The notes under the pieces: generated by a model
What the model was told of the DNA's origin: nothing
The model's input: only the letters and a program-made list of their open reading frames with translations
The model's database searches: none
Part shown: positions 1 to 6,858 of the stretch, in pieces
Layout: each line of letters begins with the position of its first letter
Numbering within the stretch: the first letter of the stretch is position 1
Assembly (NCBI GenBank): GCA_016926235.1
Contig: JAFGOZ010000689.1
Location: 1-6,858, forward strand
Source: Bacteroidales bacterium
GTDB taxonomy: Bacteria > Bacteroidota > Bacteroidia > Bacteroidales > UBA10428
Length of the DNA: 6,858 nt
Direction of reading: 5' to 3'
Translations under genes and position numbers: made by a program

Positions 1-27
1 CTTAGTAATCAGAAATTTCCTCGAAAT

Positions 28-2685
28 ATGAAAATTAAAAATATATTATTGTTCTTGGTAGTAGCAAAAATAACTTTATATTCCCTGGCCCAATCATTAA
101 CCTACAACATCCGGCTAAACCAGGTAGGATTTTTACCAAACTCGGTTAAATTGGCTGTAGTTGTCAATACACAATCAGATAGTTTTAAAGTTATAACAAG
201 TGACTTACAAACAACTGTTTATGAAGGTCAGTTTTTACCTTCTGCTTATTACTCTTCTTCGGGTGAAGATGTTTTTTTAGCCGATTTTACCCTTATGACT
301 GATCCTGGTGATTATGTGCTGGTTGTTGACGGTTTGGGCAAATCAATACCATTTCAGGTTTCAGATAGTGTTTTTATAGATATATTAAAAGCCACATTAA
401 AATATTATTATTTTAACAGGGCATCAACACAAATTTTAAGTGAATTTGGAGGTCTATGGGCTCGTGATGCCGGACATCCTGATACAGCTGTTATTGTGCT
501 TCCTTCAGCTGCTACTGATAGCAGGCCTGCAGGAACTATTATTTCAACCCCCGGAGGTTGGTACGATGCAGGGGACTATAACAAATATATTGTAAGCTCT
601 GGTGGAACTGTTTTTACGCTGCTTTCAGCATACGAAACTTATCCCGAATTTTACGATACACTAAATATTAACATTCCGGAAAGTAATAATAATATACCGG
701 ATATTCTTGATGAAGCTCTTTATAATATAAAATGGATGATTACTATGCAGGATGAAGATGGAGGTGTTTACAACAAAACAACTAATGCAAATTTCAGTGG
801 ATTTGTAATGCCATCAGAAGCTGTTTCAAACCGTTATGTCACTGCCAAAAGTACAGCAGCTACACTAGATTTTGCTGCTGTTATGGCGATGACCGCTCGA
901 ATTTTCAGAAAATACGATCCTGAATTGGCGGATACGGCATTAGCCATGGCAACAAAAGCATGGGAATGGGCTAAAACCAATCCTAATATAGTATTTAAAA
1001 ATCCATCAGCATCAGGTGGGTATCCTGGAGTAAATACCGGTGAATATAGTGATGGTGGATTTGATGATGAATTCACATGGTGTGCTGCAGAACTGTATAT
1101 TACAACAAAAGATTCGGAATACTATAATGAAATTAATTTCGAACAATCATTTGGAGTTCCTGGATGGCCTACTGTAGCATCCTTGGGCTTGCTGTCACTT
1201 CTTGTTCATCAGGACTCACTAACTGAAATAGCAGACTTTGATTTTATAAAAGATAAATTCATTAATGCTGTATCAGGCACAAAAAATAATATTGCAGCAT
1301 CGCCATATCGTATTCCTGGTGACTTTTATTATTGGGCAGGAAATAATGCTTTTGCCAACTGGGGTATGATGTTTATGCAGGCTTTTAGGCTTACTGGTGA
1401 TGCCAGTTATTTTAATGCAGGTTTGTTCTCACTCGATTATTTACTGGGGAAAAATGCAACAACCTATTGTTTTGTAACAGGCTTTGGTAGCAAGAGCCCC
1501 ATGCATCCCCATCATCGTATTTCAAGTGCCGATGGTATAGTTGATCCAATTCCGGGAATGTTGGTTGGAGGAGCCGCTTCAGGAGATGGTGCAGATTGTG
1601 GGGCTTCCGCTTATCCCTCCACTTTTTCTGCAAAATCATATCTCGATGCTGAATGCAGCTATACAACCAACGAGGTAGCAATAGGAATAAATTCAGGGCT
1701 TGTTTTTCTAACCGGTGCTGTTTTGGCTGAATACAATAGAAATTTTACTGATTCAATGCCACACTTTTTTTCTTTTTCACCCAATAATATAAATCTGACA
1801 TATAAAATTGGTGATGATGTACAACTTGTATTTGAAGGAAACACAGAATGGGAATTAGTTCCATCAGTAGATTGGATCTCAATTTCTGCAACTTCCGGAA
1901 GTGGAAATGCAACTGTGTTAGTAAATAGCACAACAGATAATCCTACTGATTCAACAAGAACAGGTAAAATTTATGTATACAGCCAAAGCTTACTAACCGA
2001 TTCCATTATAGTTACTCAAAATGGAAAACGAAAATCGTTTAGAATTGAAGCTGAGGATTATTTGGATAAGTCAGGTACACAGACTGAAGTCACTGCCGAT
2101 GAAGGAGGAGGTGAAAATGTTGGATATATTGATGTGGATGATTGGTTAACCTACAGCCTTGATATAAGTTATGTCGGAGTTTATGATGTAACCTTCAGGC
2201 ATGCCGGATGGTCAGGAGATTTTGATGTTTTTATAAATGACACATTACTACAAAATGTGACTTTTTCTAGTACGGCAGACTGGCAAGTATGGGTAAGTTA
2301 TACTACTGAAATGGTTTTAAAAGAAGGACAGCATATAATGAAATTAGAGTTTAATTCAGTAGGTACCAACTTGAACTGGTATCAATTTGACTGGAAAAGC
2401 TTGTATAATGAAGAAGATTCAGTTACTAATGTTGAATACTCAACTAACAAGTTAGTGAAAATATACCCGAATCCTGCTGATAAATATTTAAATATCGAAT
2501 TTATTAAAAAGGAGGATATCAGGGAAATTTGGATTCTTAACATTCAAGGAAAAATCCTGTTACACCATATAAATAAAGGTATTACTATTGAAAGAATTGA
2601 TGTGTCGGGCTTGAAGAAAGGAATATACATTTTGAAAATAAATTTTGAAACATCAGCAATGACAAAAAAAATAATAATTGAATAA
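28..2685 (+). CDS. Secreted GH9 endoglucanase with Ig-like, BACON, CBM6 and T9SS sorting domains
   Basis: This is a GH9 glycoside hydrolase, a family that mostly hydrolyses beta-1,4-glucans (cellulose, xyloglucan, mixed-linkage glucan) with inversion. Domains in order: signal peptide 1-21 (SLA before Q22); CelD_N-type Ig-like domain about 25-112, opening with IRLNQVGF; GH9 catalytic domain about 118-570; BACON-like domain about 585-668, with VDWISIS and a closing IIVTQNG; CBM6 about 672-789, starting RIEAEDY; T9SS type A sorting domain about 806-885, with IYPNPAD at 812-818. Catalytic residues are present: the GGWYDAGDYNKY motif holds D180 and D183 (the base is normally the second Asp), MHPHHR lies at 492-497, and TTNE ends in the likely acid E549. 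The protein should pass the inner membrane by Sec and the outer membrane by T9SS, and be surface-attached or released. The start is backed by the signal peptide and has no Shine-Dalgarno site. Only 27 bp upstream are visible. The family is clear; the exact glucan is not. Confidence 0.93.
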   Translation: MKIKNILLFLVVAKITLYSLAQSLTYNIRLNQVGFLPNSVKLAVVVNTQSDSFKVITSDLQTTVYEGQFLPSAYYSSSGEDVFLADFTLMTDPGDYVLVVDGLGKSIPFQVSDSVFIDILKATLKYYYFNRASTQILSEFGGLWARDAGHPDTAVIVLPSAATDSRPAGTIISTPGGWYDAGDYNKYIVSSGGTVFTLLSAYETYPEFYDTLNINIPESNNNIPDILDEALYNIKWMITMQDEDGGVYNKTTNANFSGFVMPSEAVSNRYVTAKSTAATLDFAAVMAMTARIFRKYDPELADTALAMATKAWEWAKTNPNIVFKNPSASGGYPGVNTGEYSDGGFDDEFTWCAAELYITTKDSEYYNEINFEQSFGVPGWPTVASLGLLSLLVHQDSLTEIADFDFIKDKFINAVSGTKNNIAASPYRIPGDFYYWAGNNAFANWGMMFMQAFRLTGDASYFNAGLFSLDYLLGKNATTYCFVTGFGSKSPMHPHHRISSADGIVDPIPGMLVGGAASGDGADCGASAYPSTFSAKSYLDAECSYTTNEVAIGINSGLVFLTGAVLAEYNRNFTDSMPHFFSFSPNNINLTYKIGDDVQLVFEGNTEWELVPSVDWISISATSGSGNATVLVNSTTDNPTDSTRTGKIYVYSQSLLTDSIIVTQNGKRKSFRIEAEDYLDKSGTQTEVTADEGGGENVGYIDVDDWLTYSLDISYVGVYDVTFRHAGWSGDFDVFINDTLLQNVTFSSTADWQVWVSYTTEMVLKEGQHIMKLEFNSVGTNLNWYQFDWKSLYNEEDSVTNVEYSTNKLVKIYPNPADKYLNIEFIKKEDIREIWILNIQGKILLHHINKGITIERIDVSGLKKGIYILKINFETSAMTKKIIIE

Positions 2686-2742
2686 GGGATTTTAACATAT
2701 ATTGAACTATAAATTTTAAAAGATTAAATAAATACAATAATT

Positions 2743-4788
2743 ATGAAAAGCAAATTCAACTATTTATTTATGATAATTGGAATTTTATTCCTTTCCATAT
2801 TAATTGGGAATTCACAGGTTTTATACGTAGGGGCCAATTACCATCCTCATGATGATAAAAATCCTGAAAAAATTAAAAAAGATATTGAGTTGATGAAAGC
2901 TGCAGGCCTTAATGTTGTTCGAATGGGCCATTTAGCATGGGATAGCTACGAACCGGCTGAAGGCCAATTTAACTTTACATGGTTCGATAACGTAATGGAT
3001 ATGATGGCTGAAGCAAATATAAATGTCATTCTTGATATAGCTATCCGTCCTGCCCCAATCTGGCTACATCACAAATATCCATCAATTAGTATTACTGATA
3101 AGAGTGGTGATGTATTATACCCTAATCATCGCTATATGGAAGATATCGGCGATCCTATGTATCAGAAATTTGCTTTACGTTTTACTGATGTTATGACACA
3201 ACGATATGCTAATCATCCAGCATTACTGGCTTTTGGAATTGATAATGAATCAGGGGATGGTCAAATTTCGTATTCCGAAACAGCAAGGCAACGGTTCATA
3301 GCCTGGTTGAAAAATAAATATACGAATCTTGATAATTTAAACAAGGCATGGGCTACCCAGCGCTGGTCGAGAAGGATTAACCAATGGGAAGAAATTGACT
3401 TTCCTATATCAACTCACTATAACGATGTGCCCGAAAGAATGCTTGATTTCAGACGTTTTGTTTCTGATGAAATTAATCAATTACTTTTTAAAGTTATTGA
3501 TTTAGTAAATACCAATGCACCCAATACCTTGGTAAATACAAATGCATGGTATTTCAGTTGGATGAAATATTTTGATTATGCTCCAATAGCCTATTCAGGT
3601 AAAATGACACGTGGAGGTGAGGGATTTTATGCAGGAACTTCTTTAATTAACAATGGAGGTATATTGTGGGCTTCATTTGGCATAGTACGTATTCAATATG
3701 AAAGTACAAATCCTTTCTGGTGTAGCGAATTTACAACCATGACTGCTGTTCCGAATTCTTGCAGAAAGCAGGCTTATGCCTCACTGATGTTTGGAAATCA
3801 AATGGTTTGTGGATGGACGTGGCAAAGCATGTGGGCAGGTGAAGAACAATATTTGCAAGGTCTTATTGATTGGGATGGTATTCCAAACCGCAAATACGAT
3901 GAATACAAAAAAATTGCAACGGAATTTAAAAAAATTGAGAAATATTTTCCTTATAAACCGGAGGCTGAAGTTGGATTAGCTTTTTCATTCCCAAGCCAGA
4001 TTGTTAGTTATTCATTCCCTGAACAACACGATGGCCAGGTTGGTACTTGTTTCAACCAATTTTTTGATCGTAATATAGATGTACGAATGCTTGATATTAG
4101 CCATAGCGATCTAAAATATAAATTATTGATTATACCTGGTGTTACAGTCATGGATTCACTAACAGCTAAAAAAATTCGAGATTATATATATAATGGAGGT
4201 ACTGCGATAATGACAAGTTATTCAGCAGTTGTAGATACCACCAATCAGGTATTTGCTGGTACTCGCCCGGGTTTGTTAAGTGATGTTTTTGGAATCAGGT
4301 TAGGTAGCTATGAAGAAATTGAAAACATGAATGAAATTTCAAGAATTTCATATAAAGGGAAAAAAGTTAGAGTGAGCTATAAGGACAAAAATTTAGAATC
4401 CGAATCGCCCCGTTTTGATATAATTGAACTTAAAGGTGCTGAAGTATTAGGAAATATAACCAGCCTGGATAAAGATTACCCGGTTATTACATCCAATAAA
4501 TATGGAAAAGGAAAAGCAATTTATATAGGTTTGCCGGTAAGAGGTGAAATATTAAATCCTTTGCTCGACGATTTATTAAACGAACTTTCAATTAAAAAAG
4601 GCCCGGAAGTACCAGATAGTGTTATAGCAAGGCAAATCGATCAAAATCATTTCTTATACCTGAATATAAGTACCAGACCAAGAGTGATTAATATGAAAGG
4701 AGAATCTAAAAGTATCCTTTATGATAGAGATTATTCTGGCAATTTTACTATTGCCCCTAACGAGCCGGAATTTATTGAGATAAAGTAA
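2743..4788 (+). CDS. Exported GH42 beta-galactosidase-type enzyme
   Basis: This is a GH42 retaining glycosidase; the family is mainly beta-galactosidases, with some alpha-L-arabinopyranosidase activity. A signal peptide (1-24, GNS before Q25) predicts export to the periplasm, and no lipobox Cys or T9SS domain is present. The TIM-barrel domain spans about 26-395. It begins with LYVGANYHPHD and carries the acid/base E169 in GIDNESGDG and the likely nucleophile E329 in FWCSEFTTM. A Rossmann-like trimerisation domain follows from about 406 to 600, including LLIIPGVTVMD, and a small C-terminal beta domain from about 620 to 681. The length of 681 residues is normal for the family and both catalytic Glu residues are in place. 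It starts 57 bp after the GH9 gene and ends 29 bp before the mutarotase gene. Its likely job is removing terminal galactose from oligosaccharides released by the surface enzyme. Family assignment is strong; substrate is inferred. Confidence 0.92.
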   Translation: MKSKFNYLFMIIGILFLSILIGNSQVLYVGANYHPHDDKNPEKIKKDIELMKAAGLNVVRMGHLAWDSYEPAEGQFNFTWFDNVMDMMAEANINVILDIAIRPAPIWLHHKYPSISITDKSGDVLYPNHRYMEDIGDPMYQKFALRFTDVMTQRYANHPALLAFGIDNESGDGQISYSETARQRFIAWLKNKYTNLDNLNKAWATQRWSRRINQWEEIDFPISTHYNDVPERMLDFRRFVSDEINQLLFKVIDLVNTNAPNTLVNTNAWYFSWMKYFDYAPIAYSGKMTRGGEGFYAGTSLINNGGILWASFGIVRIQYESTNPFWCSEFTTMTAVPNSCRKQAYASLMFGNQMVCGWTWQSMWAGEEQYLQGLIDWDGIPNRKYDEYKKIATEFKKIEKYFPYKPEAEVGLAFSFPSQIVSYSFPEQHDGQVGTCFNQFFDRNIDVRMLDISHSDLKYKLLIIPGVTVMDSLTAKKIRDYIYNGGTAIMTSYSAVVDTTNQVFAGTRPGLLSDVFGIRLGSYEEIENMNEISRISYKGKKVRVSYKDKNLESESPRFDIIELKGAEVLGNITSLDKDYPVITSNKYGKGKAIYIGLPVRGEILNPLLDDLLNELSIKKGPEVPDSVIARQIDQNHFLYLNISTRPRVINMKGESKSILYDRDYSGNFTIAPNEPEFIEIK

Positions 4789-4817
4789 ATCATTAAAACA
4801 AATAAACACACTGTATT

Positions 4818-5183
4818 ATGAAGAATAATATGGGCACATTACATAAACGTTATTACAAAACTATGGAGTTATGCGATGTCCCGTCATTAATTGAAGAGTA
4901 TAAAAAAGCACATGCCAAAGGCACTGCCTGGCCGGAAATAACACAGGGAATGAAGGATGTAGGTATTATTGATATGGAAATTTATCTGTTGGGCACCAGG
5001 CTGTTTATAATAATGGTTACAATATCTGATTTTGATCATGATAAGGCAATGGCAGAATTGGCAATGAAACCACGTCAAAAAAAATGGGAAGAGCATATGT
5101 CAAAATTCCAGGATACATCTGCCGAAGCCACAATTGACCAAAAATGGCAATTGATGGAACGGATTTATAAAATGGATGAATAA
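4818..5183 (+). CDS. RhaM/DUF718 family L-rhamnose (or L-fucose) mutarotase
   Basis: This small cytoplasmic protein belongs to the RhaM (DUF718) family, which interconverts the alpha and beta anomers of 6-deoxy sugars before isomerase or dehydrogenase steps. Seen in the sequence: KRYYKTMEL at the first strand, Y28 and H32 four residues apart (matching Tyr18 and the active-site His22 of E. coli RhaM), the WPEI signature at 38-41, EIYLLGTRLF at 54-63, W90 in RQKKWEEHM, and a C-terminal MERIY. Between H32 and W38 it has five residues (AKGTA) where the E. coli enzyme has three, and it has Met53 where I align E. coli Tyr41, so it belongs to a divergent branch. Substrate (rhamnose or fucose) is therefore left open and no symbol is given. 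There is no signal peptide. The start at 4818 follows an A/T-rich leader; an in-frame ATG at 4830 (residue 5) is an equally possible start. It lies 14 bp before the acyltransferase remnant. Confidence 0.88.
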   Translation: MKNNMGTLHKRYYKTMELCDVPSLIEEYKKAHAKGTAWPEITQGMKDVGIIDMEIYLLGTRLFIIMVTISDFDHDKAMAELAMKPRQKKWEEHMSKFQDTSAEATIDQKWQLMERIYKMDE

Positions 5184-5197
5184 ACTTAATAATTAAA

Positions 5198-5677
5198 ATG
5201 TACCTGATTACTAAAATATCGTTTTTTTTGGCCGGACAATTTTTAATAAGCAAAGATAAAAACCTGAGTAAATTAAATAAAGCTCTCTATCTGGGTGCAG
5301 TAGGGATATTTTATTTAGGAATTGGATTGGTTTGGGAGATGGTATTTCCAATTATTAAGAAAATCCGGACAAGTTCATTTGTCGTTTTTGCAGGGGGATG
5401 GAGTTTGATCCTTTTATCCATTTTTTATCTTATTATAGACGTTTGGAAATTAAGGAAATGGTCGTTTTTTTTCATATTAATAGGTTCAAATTCAATTTTT
5501 ATTTATGTGTACCAATCGGGTGTACTCGATTTACGGAGGATGAGTAATTTTTTCTTTAAAGAGCTCGCTACTTACCATTCTTATCCTGCGGTACTGGCGC
5601 TTATTGCTTCTTGTGTATATTTATTGGTGAACTGGTTATTTTTGTACTTTATGTACAAACAAAAAATATTTCTTTAA
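5198..5677 (+). pseudogene. N-terminally truncated DUF5009/HGSNAT-like membrane acyltransferase remnant
   Basis: This 159-residue reading frame resembles the C-terminal part of DUF5009 (NagX-like, related to heparan-alpha-glucosaminide N-acetyltransferase) membrane proteins, which are usually about 370-470 residues long and often sit beside glycoside hydrolase genes in Bacteroidota. Matching stretches are LAGQFL at 11-16, the GLVWEMVFPI region near 43-52, TSSFVVFAGGWSL at 58-70, YLIIDVW at 77-83, the NSIFIYV region at 98-104 and a closing LFLYFMYKQKIFL. Four full membrane segments are apparent (about 29-50, 59-80, 88-107, 131-151) plus part of one at the start. The first half of the family, with its other membrane segments and the proposed acetyl-transfer His, is absent: an in-frame TGA lies at 5177-5179 and the mutarotase gene occupies the space. 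The remaining frame is uninterrupted, so it could still be expressed, but acetyltransferase activity is unlikely. It is called a pseudogene because of the missing half; a stable small membrane protein is the alternative. Confidence 0.72.
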
Positions 5678-5727
5678 GTATAGTTTAAATGATTTACATA
5701 AAATTACAATATAAAATATAAAGTAAT

Positions 5728-6858
5728 ATGATAAAAAAATACTCAATCAAAGAATCTCGAATTAGATTGTATATTGCTGTAGTTGTAATGTTTGTTTCAA
5801 CAACTTTTGGATCAGTAAGTTATGCCGATAATCCTATAATCCAAACAAAATACACTGCCGACCCGGCGCCAATGGTATATAACGACACTGTGTTCCTCTA
5901 TACCAGCCATGACGAAGACAATGCTTTTGGCTTTGAAATGTTTAACTGGTTGCTTTATACCTCAACAGATATGGTAAACTGGACAGATCACGGGATCATT
6001 GCCGGCGTTAAAGAGCCATACAAAACATTTGACTGGGCCGATGGACATAGCGCCTGGGCCCCTCAGTGTGTGGCCAGAAACGGGAAGTTTTATTTATATT
6101 GTCCTACAATTTACCAAGGAAAGATGGCTATTGGTGTAGCTATCTCCGACAGTCCGTATGGACCATTTACCGATGCTTTGGGGAAGCCATTAATTTTTCG
6201 TTCTAATCCGGGTGACTATGATCCTACAATATTAATAGATGATGACGGGCAGGCTTACCTTTATTGGGGAGGGAACGGCCCATGCTATTATGCGAAGTTG
6301 AATGAAGACATGATTTCCCTGGCAAGCGACATTCATATTGCATCTATTGATTTTACGGGAACTCCACCTGAGGCATCGTTCACAGAAGGTCCCTGGTTGT
6401 GGAAAAAGAACAGCCATTACTACCTGGCATGGGCATCTCGCTGCTGTCCCGAAGGAATAGGTTATGCAATGAGCGACAGCCCGATAGGACCCTGGAAATG
6501 TATGGGAACAATTATGGACCCTGACGAAAAGTCGAATGGAAACCATCCTGGGATAGTAGATTACAAAGGAAACTCGTATGTATTTGGGTTTAATTATGCT
6601 ATCCTGAAACAAACCATGTCGAAACATTATGAAAGACGTTCGATATGTGTTGAAAGAATGACCTATAATGAGAACGGTTCTATTCAGAAACTTCCATGGT
6701 GGTCAGAAGCAGGGGCACTGCAAATTGGAACTTTAAACCCATACATTCAAAACGAAGCAGAAACTATGGCCTATAGCGAAGGGCTTAAAACTGAATTTGC
6801 TACTGAATGGGAACGCAACATTCCATGGGATAAGGGACGAAAAATCACCGACAGGTTA
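5728..6858 (+). CDS. Exported GH43 arabinofuranosidase/xylosidase-type enzyme with CBM6 (partial, 3' end cut by window)
   Basis: This frame starts at ATG 5728 and stays open for 377 codons to the window edge, so the C-terminus is missing. It is a GH43 five-bladed beta-propeller glycosidase; the family includes alpha-L-arabinofuranosidases, beta-xylosidases and arabinanases. A signal peptide of about 33 residues (VSYA before D34) predicts export. The three GH43 catalytic carboxylates are visible: base D45 in TADPAPMVY, the pKa-modulating D165 in YDPTILID, and acid E220 in FTEGPWLW. Further family hallmarks are AWAPQCV, FYLYCP, YLYWGG and a late GNHPGIVDYKG. From about residue 340, NPYIQNEAETMAYSEG looks like the beginning of a C-terminal CBM6 module. 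It begins 50 bp after the acyltransferase remnant, on the same strand. Its likely task is removing arabinose or xylose side groups from the polysaccharide attacked by its neighbours. The family is firm; subfamily and substrate are not resolved. Confidence 0.93.
   Translation, partial: MIKKYSIKESRIRLYIAVVVMFVSTTFGSVSYADNPIIQTKYTADPAPMVYNDTVFLYTSHDEDNAFGFEMFNWLLYTSTDMVNWTDHGIIAGVKEPYKTFDWADGHSAWAPQCVARNGKFYLYCPTIYQGKMAIGVAISDSPYGPFTDALGKPLIFRSNPGDYDPTILIDDDGQAYLYWGGNGPCYYAKLNEDMISLASDIHIASIDFTGTPPEASFTEGPWLWKKNSHYYLAWASRCCPEGIGYAMSDSPIGPWKCMGTIMDPDEKSNGNHPGIVDYKGNSYVFGFNYAILKQTMSKHYERRSICVERMTYNENGSIQKLPWWSEAGALQIGTLNPYIQNEAETMAYSEGLKTEFATEWERNIPWDKGRKITDRL

Noticed and set aside
2101..2149. 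A purine-rich GAAGGAGGAGG run followed by ATG at 2117, resembling a Shine-Dalgarno site and start.
   Set aside because: It lies within the CBM6 coding region, encodes Gly/Glu codons there, and the out-of-frame ATG reaches a stop after about ten codons. Shine-Dalgarno sites are also little used in this phylum.
2506..2516. An AAAAAGGAGG run near the end of the GH9 gene that looks like a ribosome binding site.
   Set aside because: It is inside the T9SS sorting domain coding sequence (Lys-Lys-Glu-Asp) and too far from the next gene start at 2743 to serve it.
2686..2742. Terminator or separate promoter between the GH9 and GH42 genes.
   Set aside because: The 57 bp gap is simply A/T-rich; I see no inverted repeat strong enough for a terminator and no clear promoter pair.
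4818..5197. Missing N-terminal half of the DUF5009 protein hidden in another frame upstream.
   Set aside because: The stretch is fully used by a good RhaM-family gene, only 14 bp separate the two, and no membrane-segment-like frame belonging to DUF5009 is visible there.
5678..5727. Possible promoter or terminator in the 50 bp gap before the GH43 gene.
   Set aside because: TAGTTTAA at 5681 only partly resembles the Bacteroidetes -7 element (TAnnTTTG), no TTTG stands at the expected -33 distance, and I find no stable hairpin with a T run.
6232..6627. An open frame of 131 codons on the minus strand inside the GH43 gene.
   Set aside because: It lies wholly antisense to a strongly supported GH43 coding region that contains the catalytic acid, and its translation shows no recognisable domain.

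Overview
The window looks like a fragment of a carbohydrate-degradation locus from an environmental Bacteroidota bacterium, probably in or near Bacteroidales/Marinilabiliales. Four things support this: a C-terminal type IX secretion (T9SS) sorting domain, a BACON-type domain, AT-rich DNA whose start codons follow A/T-rich stretches instead of Shine-Dalgarno sites, and signal peptides with Gln just after the predicted cleavage point. The placement rests on reading the sequence by eye and is not a database result.

All five genes are on the + strand and close together (gaps of 57, 29, 14 and 50 bp), with no convincing terminator or promoter between them, so they may be one transcript. In order: (1) 28-2685, a secreted multidomain GH9 glucanase (Ig-like, GH9, BACON, CBM6, T9SS sorting domain); (2) 2743-4788, an exported GH42 beta-galactosidase-type enzyme; (3) 4818-5183, a small cytoplasmic RhaM/DUF718 sugar mutarotase; (4) 5198-5677, a membrane protein that matches only the C-terminal part of the DUF5009/HGSNAT-like acyltransferase family and looks like a truncated remnant; (5) 5728 to the window end, the first 377 residues of an exported GH43 enzyme running into a CBM6 module, cut by the window edge. 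There is no gene-free stretch longer than 57 bp and no sign of RNA genes, insertion sequences or CRISPR.

A plausible joint reading is that the GH9 enzyme cuts a beta-1,4-glucan-type backbone at the cell surface, GH42 and GH43 remove galactose and arabinose/xylose side groups, and the mutarotase prepares L-rhamnose or L-fucose for catabolism. This would fit a decorated plant polysaccharide such as fucogalactoxyloglucan, or a rhamnose-containing pectin or arabinogalactan. The substrate is inference: no SusC/SusD pair, regulator, fucosidase, rhamnosidase or GH31 is visible here.

I see no evidence of a wholly new biological system. The points most worth a second look are the truncated acyltransferase remnant, the mutarotase's variant active-site region and unusual neighbours, and the domain order of the GH9 enzyme.
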